From Puccinia triticina (lineage: Eukaryota > Basidiomycota > Pucciniomycetes > Pucciniales > Pucciniaceae): 64,000 nt of DNA. Both the position numbers and the translations under genes were made by a program. Where the stretch lies: assembly GCF_026914185.1 (NCBI RefSeq), contig NC_070562.1:6758001-6822000 (forward strand), in the 5' to 3' direction. Under the pieces are notes generated by a model. It worked only from the letters and a program-made list of their open reading frames with translations. It made no database searches and was not told the DNA's origin. Numbering within the stretch: position 1 is the first letter of the stretch; each line of letters begins with the position of its first letter. Below, in pieces: positions 1-11,000 of this stretch.

Positions 1-403
1 GGGTTTGCTGGCGGCAGCTCCCTCGGCATTTCGCTTCGTGTGCTTGGCATCACCGGACTGGCCATCGGCTGCTGGCTGGCCAGTTGTCGCATCAGCGTTT
101 AGCTGAGAAGTAGAAGGCGCCGAGTCTGTCTTCTCAGCGTGACCATCGCTGGCGGGTTTGGTGTTGGCCTAAGTTTGGATTCAAGTATCAGCTCACTGCC
201 GAGAAGCGGGTCGTGTCGCGGGGACTTACCTGTGCTGCAGCCGCCTCGGACTTGGCTCCGCCGACTTCAGCGGGACCGGAGGCTGCCGGAGTGCCGGCCT
301 TCTCCTGTGCAACGTCGCCCGCAGACGACGGGGCAGCTGAGGCAAGTCCGGCCAAGGCTGAGACAACCAGGACGAAAGAAAAGAGGGTCTTTCTGGCTTG
401 CAT
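1..403 (-). CDS. secreted KEX2-type repeat protein, left copy (partial)
   Basis: Two exons are visible: 230..403 (58 codons, ATG at 401..403) and 1..168 (56 codons, continuing past the window edge). They are separated by a 61-bp GT-AG intron (169..229). Exon 1 encodes a signal peptide (basic start, then a leucine/valine/phenylalanine core, likely cut after ASA near residue 23). Exon 2 begins the repeat region: the TSQLNAD motif, then HTKR followed by N, a dibasic site expected to be cut by a KEX2-type Golgi protease. The gene mirrors the one at 1215..2512 with the same exon-1 length, intron length and splice sites. A few changes lie in the mature N-terminus (for example SSAG against SSTG, and EAAAAQ against EPPAAQ). 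Precursor architecture is seen; peptide release and function are inferred. Confidence 0.75.
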
Positions 404-1214
404 CTTGGATTCGTTCGGAGTTTTCGTCGGAAGCGTAAGAAGGTATGTATCAGCTGCTGGGGTGGGGCTGTCGATGGCTGGATGGGCTGCTGGGGCTGGA
501 GTGAGCTGAGGAATCCCCAAACCGACACGGAAGGCCTTGCTTTTATATTCGTCGGCCATGAGGCCTTCGCTGCACCCGACTAACTGGCCGATGCCCTTGG
601 AGGTGAGTTCAAAATGACGACCATCAGCGACCATCACACACCATGTGAACATATCCTTCCCAACAGAAGGAGATGTGTGGATCAGCAATTGATCATCTGC
701 TTGTGGCTCCAGCTTCGACATCAATTCTTCCTTCACTTTCTACTGCTTCCCACGGGATCCTTGATGGTACCGACGGCCCAACTCAATCGGAGCCATGACT
801 GTCTTTGAAAATCTACGCAGAACACACCGTATTCCAGACTACACAAACTATGGTTGGTTGGTGGGTCCACACATTCCTTCAGTCGGGAAGGATCTGTCAT
901 GGTGTGTGCGCGTCATCTATTCCGGATCACATGGAGGAGCGGCGGTCTGGTGCAGGATGCCATCAGATCGGTGCTGCATAGTTGCCACTCAGTGTCTCTA
1001 TGATGGATGCGTATCAAACATCAGTTGGTCACCAACACAAGGTAGACCAGTCACCAGACAGGCCGATGATTATAAAACCAAGGCCTTCCGTGCCGGTTTG
1101 GGGATTCCTCAGCTCACTCCAGCCCAAGCAGCCCATCCAGCCATCGACAGCCCCACCCCAGCAGCTGATACATACCTTCTTACGCTTCCGACGAAAACTC
1201 CGAACGAATCCAAG
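404..1214. promoter_or_regulatory. bidirectional intergenic promoter region
   Basis: The 811 bp between the divergent start codons must hold both promoters. A TATAAAA lies at 1071..1077, about 140 bp before the right ATG. Its mirror (TTTTATA on the plus strand, 541..547) lies about 138 bp before the left ATG. The mirrored identity reaches about 155 bp upstream of each ATG and then fades. A weaker mirrored block remains near 637..660 and 880..905. The central 500 bp is not obviously coding. Confidence 0.55.
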
Positions 1215-2512
1215 ATGCAAGCCAGAAAGACCCTCTTTTCTTTCGTCCTGGTTGTCTCAGCCTTGGCCGGACTTGCCTCAGCTGCCCCGTCGTCGACGGG
1301 CGATGTTGCACAGGAGAAGGCCGGCACTCCGGCAGCCTCCGGTCCCGCTGACATCGGCGGAGCCAAGTCCGAGCCGCCTGCAGCACAGGTAAGTCCCCGC
1401 GACACGACCCGCTTCTCGGCAGTGAGCTGATGCTTGAATCCAAACTTAGGCCAACACCAAACCCGCCAGCGATGGTCACGCTGAGAAGACAGACTCGGCG
1501 CCTTCTACTTCTCAGCTAAACGCTGATGCGACAACTGGCCAGCCAGCAGCCGATGGCCAGTCCGGTGATGCCAAGCACACGAAGCGAAATGCCGAGGGAG
1601 CTGCCGCCAGCAAAACCGCCGCCGATGGTCACGCTGATAAGACAGACTCGGCGCCTTCTACTTCCCAGCTAAATGCCGATCCTCCAAGTGGCCAGCCAGC
1701 TGCCGATGGCCAGTCCGGTGATGCCAAGCACACAAAGCGAAACGCGGACGGAGCTGCCGCCAGCAACCCCGCCAGCGATGGTCACGCTGCGAAGACCGAC
1801 TCAGCCCCTCCAACTTCTCAACTGAATGCCGATGCTGACCCGACGACTGATGCGGCGGACGCGACGCACGGCGCCGGCGCGCACACAAAGCGAAATCAAC
1901 CTGCCGGACCGCCGGAGAAGGCCGACTCAGCCCCCCCAACTTCTCAACTGAATGCCGATGCTGGCCCGACGACTGATGCGGCGGACGCGACGCACGGCGC
2001 CGGCGCGCACACAAAGCGAAATCAACCTGCCGGACCGCCGGAGAAGACCGACTCAGCTCCTCCAACTTCTCAACTGAATGCCGACGCTGGTGCCCCGACC
2101 GCCGATGCGGCGGATGCGACGCACGGCGCCGGCGCGCACACAAAGCGCAATCAACCTGCCGGATCGCCGGAGAAGGCCGACTTGGCTTCCCAGACTTCTC
2201 AACTGAATGCCGATGCTGGCCCGACGACTGATGCGGCGGACGCGACGCACGGCGCCGGCGCGCACACCAAGCGAAATCAACCTGCCGCCACGACGGCCGA
2301 CGAGAACAAGAAGGACGGCGCCGAGGTAAGCTGTCGCGAAGTTCTCCATCCTATGACCACGTCCTTGCTCACTCCTCCTCCGTTGAAATCCGCAGCCCAG
2401 TCATAAGGAATCTCCGGCCACTCAAGAGGCCCAGCAGCTGAACACGAGCCCCTCTGTCAGCACTGGCGGCAGCACTGATTCTGCTGCTGCTGCGGACACA
2501 GCTTCACACTAG
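1215..2512 (+). CDS. secreted KEX2-type repeat protein, right copy (388 aa)
   Basis: Model: exons 1215..1388, 1450..2325 and 2396..2512, all joined in phase 0, giving 388 residues. Residues 1-23 look like a signal peptide ending ASA. The rest is disordered and rich in Ala, Asp, Gly, Pro and Thr. Six HTKR-N sites end near residues 104, 155, 206, 248, 291 and 333, so KEX2-type cleavage would release peptides of about 42-51 residues. Two unit classes exist: an N-terminal class containing DGH and DGQSGDAK, and a C-terminal class starting NQPAG and ending ATHGAGAHTKR. Every unit carries TSQLNAD. Such proteins are a known fungal class (KEX2-processed repeat proteins), including pheromone-like, surface-active (repellent) and RiPP precursors. 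Nothing here says which applies. No cysteines lie in the repeats, which argues against disulfide-rich effectors or hydrophobins. Confidence 0.8.
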
Positions 2513-3440
2513 GGAGAGGAACCACAGGTGGTGAGTGTTGTCGATAATTCTTCATTTTCAACGGATTAGTCAAGCATATCGGCTCACAATCATTCTCTAT
2601 TCTTCGTTCCACTGACAGTGATAATGCCCGGTTGGGCGGAAACTCTACATACCCACATCTTTTTTCTTCTCTCCTCTCATCCTTCAAACAACCTTCCAAT
2701 CTAGAACGTCTCTGTCAACTCTCCACACAATGTGGATTATACCCATATCATTTGTATGTGCCGATAGGAACAAGATGTACCACGAACTAGTAGTTTTCTT
2801 ACGAGGATCTATCAAACGAAATAAAGAGCAAAAACTTACATGGGATGTCTTGGTTGAAACCCAGAGAGCGCAGCTCACTAGAGTCAGACCATGGTGTCTT
2901 CATGAAAAGAAATACTTACACCTGCCTGGGGTTTTCTTTATTCTTGCAAACCATGCTTGAGCAAAGTCGTGTGGAATGCAAAGTTCCCCAAGAACGACAC
3001 CGGCGTCAAGCCTCAAACCCAGGTCCACTCCTCCAGTGGCAGAGGGACCGATGAAGCACCCAGCAGACTCAGAGGGACCCCAATCCGCGCAATCTACGCT
3101 TTTGAAGCCCGCATCCAGCCACAAACATAACACAAGTCCTTCCTCGGGGGAGCAGAGCGACCTACGAAGGAGTTACGTGTAAAGAACCTGCCACACTGTT
3201 ATGGCTTTTTGAGACGAAACTAAAATACTGTTTTTGATTTTCAAGATTTTTGAGAAGATAACGTAAAATAACAAAATAAGTCTCTTAAGGAAAATAGAAA
3301 CAAGATTGAATCATCGCTTTTTATAAGGAAAATGAGAGTATCTTAATGAAAGAACATTCTACTAATCGTAACACAACGTAGATAAAAACAACTGTTCAAT
3401 AACACATCATGATCCGTTTTGTGATCTAAAGCGTAACCGA
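2513..3440. other. 3' flank with a small serine/proline-rich open frame
   Basis: No confident gene. An open frame at 2976..3182 (68 codons, plus strand) is rich in Ser, Pro and Lys, resembling disordered fungal protein tails. It could be a lost or alternative 3' exon of the repeat-protein gene, but no convincing splice connection was found. The rest (2513..2975, 3183..3440) is AT-rich and featureless to me. Confidence 0.3.
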
Positions 3441-3444
3441 GAGA

Positions 3445-4000
3445 TTGTATAGATTTTACACATTATAATTTTTTGTTTTTGTTTTCTTTTTGCTGTTTCT
3501 GACATGAGTTTGACATTACGTGCCCCTGAAGTGGCATGTCTGGCACTCCAGGATCAACCAAAATGGCAGTCAAGATGCCAGACTTGCCTATTTTCCCCCA
3601 AAACTCCCGGCAGACTTGTGATTCTTGCCGTGCCTTTTGCACTATTGGAATCACACGCTTCTCAGCTCATTTAAATTTAACCCACCTTAAACTTCTAAAT
3701 ATCCATCCCCCCTGGCAAGACACGTCTTGTACATGTTGTTCCGTGTTGGATTTCTGTCATCAATCTGCCCCCTTTGAGGCCGTGCAAGCTCAGGGAATTT
3801 CAAATTTTGAGCTCAAAAATACCTGTAACACTTCTTCAGAACCAGTCCAGAGTAGGTGGTGGATTGGGCTAGTAATTATGAGGTGCAGTAAGCTCAAAAA
3901 AACAAGGAGTGAAAGCTGAGATAGCAGGCTACAAGTCTATCTCCTCAGATTTTTCCAAACCACAAACTACACGTTTTAAATCACTTTTTACACAAAACAA
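3445..4000 (-). repeat. dispersed repeat R1, uninterrupted copy
   Basis: The reverse complement of about 3720..4000 matches 19280..20340 once the LTR at 19399..20230 is removed. Shared landmarks include a 'cccaatcca' junction, 'ttgagctcaaaatttgaaatt', 'gagcttgcac.gcctcaaag' and 'tagcctgctatctcag'. No coding potential is apparent. I do not recognise the family. Confidence 0.6.
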
Positions 4001-4383
4001 TGCTGCTTAGAAGAAAAAATCAAGTCTGTAGGAAACTTAGTTAGCTTTGATCCAGCCGGACAACCCTTAGTCCCATCTCACTCCTCAATTTGTTGGCTTT
4101 GCTTTCTTGTCCCCGCTCCATCGGACAAGAAGGCTCCCGATTCGTGTGTGACAATCTATCTGCAATATCATTATTATCAGAGTTGAGTTCTGGTGGCTCA
4201 AAGGAAAACACCACCAAAACCCCAATTTCTCTCACGCAAAGATTCCTGATAAGTTGTCTCTCCGGAAAAGCCTCAGGCAAGAGAGGGACCTGTTTAAGTT
4301 TGTGAAGCGGCTGAAGCTGGCTGAGTCTCTGCCTCTGGTCGACAAGCCAAGAGGCCGAAGCAAGCGCGCAGCCAAGTTGCGTT

Positions 4384-7217
4384 ATGCATATTCAATTTCC
4401 GTCCCCATCTGTAAAACTTGCTGCCCCGGCTGAGGCTCGCAGCAAACCACCTCTCTATGACTCTCCCCAACCATTGCCCACCCGACCTCCTTCACCACAC
4501 ATACAGCATCCCCGACCTCCACCCAGCGGACACCTCTGCCCAGCCAATGCATCACATCATCACCCAGCCCCAAGCTCCCACCGGCCCAGTTCTTCGGCCG
4601 ATCCCAGAAGTCATCTCCCCCAAGACATCCTACATATCCTCGAGTCCAATTTCACCGGCGATTCCGCAGACAACCAGGACCGCAAAGATCAGCAGATCAG
4701 TCGTGTTGCCGAAGAACTGAGAGTCAAAGCTCGCTTGAGCCGATACCGACGGGTGCGAGATCAACTCTCAGATAGTGAAGATGAAGACAGCGAGCCGGGA
4801 AAAGCAAACAGATCATCAGAGGAAGATACAGATGACGAAAGCGAAGAAAATCGAGACAAGAAGAATGATTGCCAAAAATTTGACCCTCAGAGTGACAATG
4901 AAGCAGACCTAATCGACGGAAGTGGTGATGAAGACGAAGAACAAGCCAAAAATAATAAAGCTTTGGCCAAACTCAAGACGGAGATCGAACAGATCATTGG
5001 AATTCCTCAAAACGCATCATACACTGGTCCGTTGGAAGCCGAGAAAATGATGACAGATCATGACCGAGCAGATGAAAAGCCAACCATAGCCAACGAACCC
5101 GAACTCCAGACGGCAGATGAAACTGCGCCAAAAATATCCCAAGATCCTCTGCCCACAACCATCGTGGAGCAGCAGGATCTTACTGCTCCAAAAACGATCG
5201 AAGAAGACGAGTCCGTAAAGAAGCTTCTCGCCCAAGTCAAATCTCAAATTGACCAGCTCAATCAAAGCTCAGAACATGCACCAATTAGAACGACCGTGCC
5301 CCCTGCGCCCACTTGTCCGAAAGGAGAACCGCTACCGTCAACTGTAGCTGCAGCCCAAGTGGAACCGGCTCAGCCAAGGTCTAAGTGCGTTGATGAGTTA
5401 TTGGGTCACCTGCAGAATCTGTCGCCTAACATCTTTGTCCCACTCGTAGCCCCCTCGGCAAGCCGCAGGTAGCCAAGCCCAAGAAGAAGCCTCCGCCCAA
5501 GAAACGTGTGGCGGGGCCCGGCAAATCTGGAGATGAATCGGAGGACGAAGGCGGAGAAACCAACGCGTCCATGGCGGGGCCAACCACGGCCAACGAACTC
5601 AAAGAGCCCCCGCCTGATGTGGTCGAGGTGCCTTTCACGCGGGTTTCGGACGACGACGAACTGAGGTCGATCAGTCCTTTTGGCTCGGTCACTTCGCAGA
5701 TCGGAAACGTGCTTGTCATCCAAGGTACCGCTGGACTAGGATACGATCGCGTGCTGGATGAGGGCACTTTAGTCTGTCAGAAGAACGGTCTGGTGGTCGG
5801 CAAAGTGAGCTGCTGCTGGTTGAATATTCACCAAAACCTCCTTTGTTTGTACTGATAAATCGCCCTCTACCGCCAGATTTTCGAAACATTTGGCTCGGTG
5901 ACCAGCCCTCACTACAGCATCAGATTACCTAATCATATCCTAGCTTGCGCGCCTCGAAATGACGAAGAAGGGGTGGACCTCTCTCCCGGGGTCGAGCTAT
6001 GCTACCTCCCACGGCACTCGCATTTTGTCTTCACGGCTGAACTCAAGGCACAGCCGAAGGGGACAGATGCCAGCAAATTCTACGACGAGGAGGTCGGAAA
6101 CCCCGACGAGATCGAATTCAGCGACGACGAGGCTGAAGCCGAGTACCGTAAGGCGTGCAAATTAGCGAGGAAAACCGCCAAAGATCCGGGCGGGAACGGG
6201 AATCATCAGAACAATCCTCGCGCCAACCATTCAGTCCACGTCTCAGAACACGGGCGACGGATGATAGTCCACATGCCTGCTGATAAGCTCAACTATGGTG
6301 CAGATGATGTGGCTCACGATGGAACGGTAGAGTCCGATTACAGTCTCCTCGAAAGGCCGAAGGATTTCACTACCAGTCATGATACCTCGATGTCCGTGCC
6401 GACTCCCACTAACCCAACAAACAGACAGGCGTCAGGCCAAAGAGCACGAGGCAAGAAACGCGCCACTGGCGCTCGAGATAGGAACCGAAAGAATTTGGCT
6501 TCCCAGCCGTCCCATCCATCGTCCGGTCAACCCGCCAATACCGCGTCCGGAAACGGCCCAAGCCGTCCGGCTGGAACTCCCCGGACAGGCACCCAATCCG
6601 GCAGACCGTCCGGGCATGCGAATCCGCCCGTTTCTCTCTCCCCCAACCCGACCACGAACCGGTTCCAGTCCCTCACAGGAGTCCCAGGGACCATGATGAT
6701 GGGCCCAGGCCCGATGAACATGAGCTTCGGGGGCCCCGCGAGTGCGAATGGGGGTCTACAGCAGAGCATGCAGTCGGCTTACATGGGGATGTGGAACGGG
6801 ACCCACGGCGGGCTGCCGATGGCCCACCAGAGCCCGATGATGATGTCGGCAATGATGTCGGCAATGATGATGGGCCAGTCTTCTGGACAGCAGCAACACC
6901 CATTGGGCGCGGCCATCCCTTCCTACAACCCCCATCTTCCCTCCCCCTCCGCTAACCAGTTCTTCCAGTTCGGATGCCCGAACACCAACATCAACTCCTC
7001 GCTTCCCTCTCCCCCAACCCCCGCTTCTTCTCAGCACTTCCCCAATCATAACTCGCCCATCAATTCCCAGCTCCCGTTCGTGCTTCATCAGCCTTTCCAG
7101 AACATCCTGCCCCACCACCAGACCCTGGATCATAACCAGGCCGCGCATCAACCGCCTGCACCCAACAATAACCCCAACCTCGGCCACTTCAATCCGTGGT
7201 TCTACAGACCCCCCTGA
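4384..7217 (+). CDS. NAF1: Naf1-like H/ACA snoRNP assembly factor (898 aa)
   Basis: Model: exons 4384..5384, 5450..5804 and 5877..7217. The first intron (5385..5449) has a GTGCGT donor and a CTAAC branch-like site; the second (5805..5876) has GTGAGC. Naf1 is the nuclear chaperone that loads dyskerin and RNA during H/ACA snoRNP assembly and is later replaced by Gar1. The Gar1/Naf1 core spans roughly residues 365-530. It includes 'ISPFGSVTSQIGNVLVIQ', 'LDEGTLVCQKNGLVVGK', 'IFETFGSVTSPHYSIR' across the second intron, then 'GTDASKFYDEEV' and the acidic 'EIEFSDDEAEAEYR'. The N-terminal third is acidic and disordered; the C-terminal 300 residues are Pro/Asn/Met/Gln-rich low complexity. It is longer than yeast Naf1, mainly because of these disordered flanks. 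The ATG at 4384 is the first in the open frame; a short upstream exon cannot be excluded. Confidence 0.88.
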
Positions 7218-8045
7218 TCTGCTTCTTTCTTACGTACCCGATGTGCCTTTTTTTTGTCGCCGGAATGGACTGTCTGCTGTTTTTGCCGTCTGTCTCGGCT
7301 CGTCGCTCTTGTTTTTCTACGCGTTTCTCTCTGCGTCTGTGCCGGGTTCTTGCACTCGTTTTCCGATAAGACCATGGAGCAAGATGGAGCATGATGGGGG
7401 CTGCAGCTTGCACTGCAGCCACCGTATGTAGACCTCCCTGTGAATATGCAACTCACTCCAACAGAGTACAACATATCAATTCACTCTTCACCTTCCAACT
7501 CGCTACGGAACCTTTCAAACTCACTCCCAATAACTTGGGATCCATATGATAACCGCCTTCGGAGTTATAATCCTTCACCGAACTGATCCCAGTTCCTGCG
7601 AGTATTTAAAGCCTGCACGCAGCGCGACCTGCGTGGGAGGTGTTAAGTTCGGTCATGGATGAGTGTTGGCGCACCGGTGCTTTTTGTTGCTGGACCTGCA
7701 TATACATAACAAGACTGGTTGGGTCACTGCCATCACTGGCCGGATGTGGTGCAAATCTGGCTCGTATGTATTGGCAGGGCATGGCCAAGCTTTACTGTCG
7801 AAGCGATAAGTAAATATCAACTGCGCAATAATATCTGAACCTGAACAGGGCTGCAGCAGATCAGAGAGAATCCCGTGTTGTGTTGACGCTCATCGTGAGA
7901 AGGGCGTTGACATTTACGCGCTCAATATCGTGGGAATCGCGTCAGATTCATCTCACAAATCAGCGATGTGAAAAGGCCGTTAAGAAGCAGCAGATTCCGG
8001 GGAGCAACATACCCCGGCCAAGAACAACCTCTGCATGATTTTGAC
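7218..8045. other. intergenic, 3' of Naf1 and upstream of the protease
   Basis: No convincing gene. 7218..7440 is T-rich in the first half and fits a 3' UTR. A GTATTTAAAG stretch lies near 7600. Otherwise I see nothing. Confidence 0.3.
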
Positions 8046-11000
8046 ATGCTTACTCACTCTTTTTACTGCTTCATTTGCTTTGCGCTTGCACTGGCTACAA
8101 CAAGCCTTACAAACGAAGTTCATGAACCCCCTCGCTCACCCCAACGATACCTGGTTTCATTGGATCCTGCCAGATCGGTTCAGTTGAATTTTCTGCATAC
8201 TTTCTTGGCATTCCAAGCTAATTGTCTTGCATACCGTACCGCAGCGTTCCCTGGAAGAAGTCGAAACGCACCTGAAGAGCAAGGACGTGAACCACGAAAT
8301 TTTGTTGGACTTTACAGATCTGGTCCCCGACGTTTTCTGCGGGTTTTCTTTACAAATGTTTGAAGACGACCTACAACACTTGGAAAGTTTCGCTCATGTC
8401 AAGGTGCGCGAGTGCAAAAGCTGGGCAGACGATTTTGACCAAGAAGACGATTGTGACAGACTTGCTTGTAATTGGACACAGGAAATTAGTCGACTGGGGA
8501 GAATCTCGCGGCCCGGCGCATTCCAGGAACGCCGCCTGGATGGACCCCCCCATTCCAAACCCTCGCAATATCCCCCCCACATTCAGACGCGGATCTCGAA
8601 GCTACATGAAATGGGCATTTATGGTCAAGGCGTCAAGGTGGCTTTGATTGACGATGGCATCGACTGCGCGCATCCAGCATTCGGAAGCGGTTTCGGGCTC
8701 GGGTTCAAGATAGGATTTGGGAAGAGCTTTGTGAACGATGACGGCGACGGGATCGGAAAAGCCACGAGTGGTGCTTCCCACAGTCCTTGTACCCCGTGCG
8801 GCGTAAGCGATTGTCTTGTGATCTTGAAGGTGACTTATTTTGATCAAGCTCTATCGTGCAGTGGCATGGAACTTCCACGGCCGGGATGCTTGGCTCGGCA
8901 GATGTGGGCTACGGACCTATTGGAGCAGCTCCCAATGTCACCCTTGGAATGTATCGTGAGCGCCCGCTCAGCTAAATATTAACCGCCAGGAAAGTGGTTT
9001 ATTTATATATTTTCTGGTATCTTATCTCAATTGCCCACCCAGGCGGTGAGGTCCTCAAGCCGCGATCCGAGAGCTCTGCATCTGTGCACGATGAGTCTGA
9101 TGCCTTGTTGTTGAGTATTAGTTGCGGGATGCAAGCAAGGTAATGCTGCCTATGACGATGTGATGATGGCTGCGATGCTCCAAGCTCATAAAGATGCTGG
9201 TAAGTTTGTGAAATCTTTCATTACTCCATTTGGAATCATCGTGGAACCCGTTCGTTATCTGTCTTGTAGCGGACGTCATTTCGATTTCTATGGACAGTGT
9301 GGGCGGCTGGGGAGAGGGAAAAGCGCTATCACAAGTAGCAAATAGATTAGTTCAAGAGAAAGGCGCAATTATCATCGTGTTAGCAGGGAATCAAGGAAAT
9401 GTAAGTAGATTACTCAACTCCAAACAGTCGCCGCGTTTGTTTTCATGTAACACTCTTTTCCTCTGGCGCAGGAGGGACTATTCCTCGCGGGAGGCCTAGC
9501 ATCAGCAAGGAACGTTATTGCGGTTGGCTCGGTGGAGTCTCAGGCGACAATGGCTCGAAGTTTCACAGCTTCGACTGGTAAGAAGCTTACACTCTATAGA
9601 CCAACCGCAATGGACCTTCCTGGCGAGTACCCGGTTTACATGACTGCCAATTCAACCGACGCCACAAGAGATGCTTGTGACGAACTACTCAAGCATACTC
9701 CGGATCTGACTAATTATATCGTGTTGATCAAGCAAGGGTATGATTCTCACTTGGATGTGTATTTAAATAGTAGGATTTTTCTGACACGGCAAGCTGCAAC
9801 AGGGACTGCTCCTACTCTGATCAAGCAAAACGCGTAGTGGCCAAAGGCGCCCGACAAATTCTTTTCTATCTTGTGGGTCTTTTCGTTTATTTTTTATGTG
9901 CTTCTAATCACTCATGAGCTGAAAGATGCGGATTTCCTGCTTAGAATTCAACCAGGATCCCCACCTTGCCTTCAAAAATGTCAAAAGCCACCATTTCTGC
10001 AATACCGTTGGAAGATGGGAGGTATATTTTTGACGAGGCCAAGAAGAATCCAGCTGGATTTAAAGTTTCCTTTCCGCCGAGCGATTACTTTTATGGTGAG
10101 CTCACGAAGCGCGCCTGATATGCTTCCCAAGAACCTACCACTTGCTTTGCTTCGTAGTGAAAAATCCGGACGGGGGTTTGCCAAGTGAATATTCGACATA
10201 GTTCAGTCTATCTCATTCTTTGTGCCATCATAAGTATCGCGTCCGACTAATTGAACTCATAATACAGCGGCCCTAGTTTTGATTTTGAGAGCCCTCAGCC
10301 TGCCGTGGCTGGGGTTGGCGGTCGCGTCGTTAGTATGTTGCCAAAGCCGGGTAACTCTATCAAGGTCATCATCCACTGACCATTTTGGTTTCTGACGTTA
10401 GCAACGTTGCCTATCAAAGAGGGCAGCTATGTGAGATAATTTTTGATAAAAAAGTCAGTCGCATAAGATTTTGATGGGAACTTCACTTTGACTGTATAGG
10501 CCTTATCAAGCGGAACATCTATGTCGACCCCACAGGTCTGTTTCCCAGACGATGGATGATTCATCTGGCTTCCTGAATTAAACTGATGTTTTGAAACCGC
10601 ACAGATTGCTGGTATAGCCGCATTGATCTTGAGTGCAAGAGGGAAAAAGTTTACCGGTTTAACTATGCACTCTCGATTGACGACTACCGCCAAGCCTCTC
10701 AACAGCCCGATTACCTCTTTAGGTCTTGACTGTGATTAGCTGTTCGGTAATTTTCATGAAATTCAGGGATGCGAATTCTGACTAGGATCGTGTCGCAGCT
10801 GTTGTTCATCAGGGCGGAGGTCTTGTCGACGCTTTCTGTGCGGCTTGGACAAACACCACCATCTCAGTTCCTGGTCTGGTCCTCAATGATTCAATATCAT
10901 TTCGGGCAGATCAAGAATTTACAATCTCCAACAATGGCACCAGTTCTATTGATTACGTTCTAAGCCACCGTCCGGCCATCACGCTACAAACATTTTCTTC

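Larger units (their letters stand above)
1..1617. repeat. inverted repeat containing the divergent gene pair
   Basis: Positions p and about 1618-p are complementary for most of 1..560 against 1058..1617, including exon 1, the intron, the start of exon 2 and about 155 bp of upstream sequence. The spacer is about 500 bp. The left arm continues past the window edge, so its full length is unknown. Confidence 0.85.

Noticed and set aside
188..736. Long minus-strand frame starting at 736 and reading into the left precursor's exon 1
   Set aside because: It crosses the promoter region and the real donor site. The ATG at 403 has the signal peptide and mirrors the right copy, so the upstream part is non-coding.
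795..1430. Plus-strand 211-codon frame covering the right promoter and exon 1
   Set aside because: Same reason; it runs through the TATA box, and its C-terminal codons are intron sequence.
4384..5472. Treating the first Naf1 exon as a complete 362-aa gene
   Set aside because: It ends inside the Naf1 core; a 65-bp intron with GTGCGT donor and CTAAC site joins it in phase to the rest.
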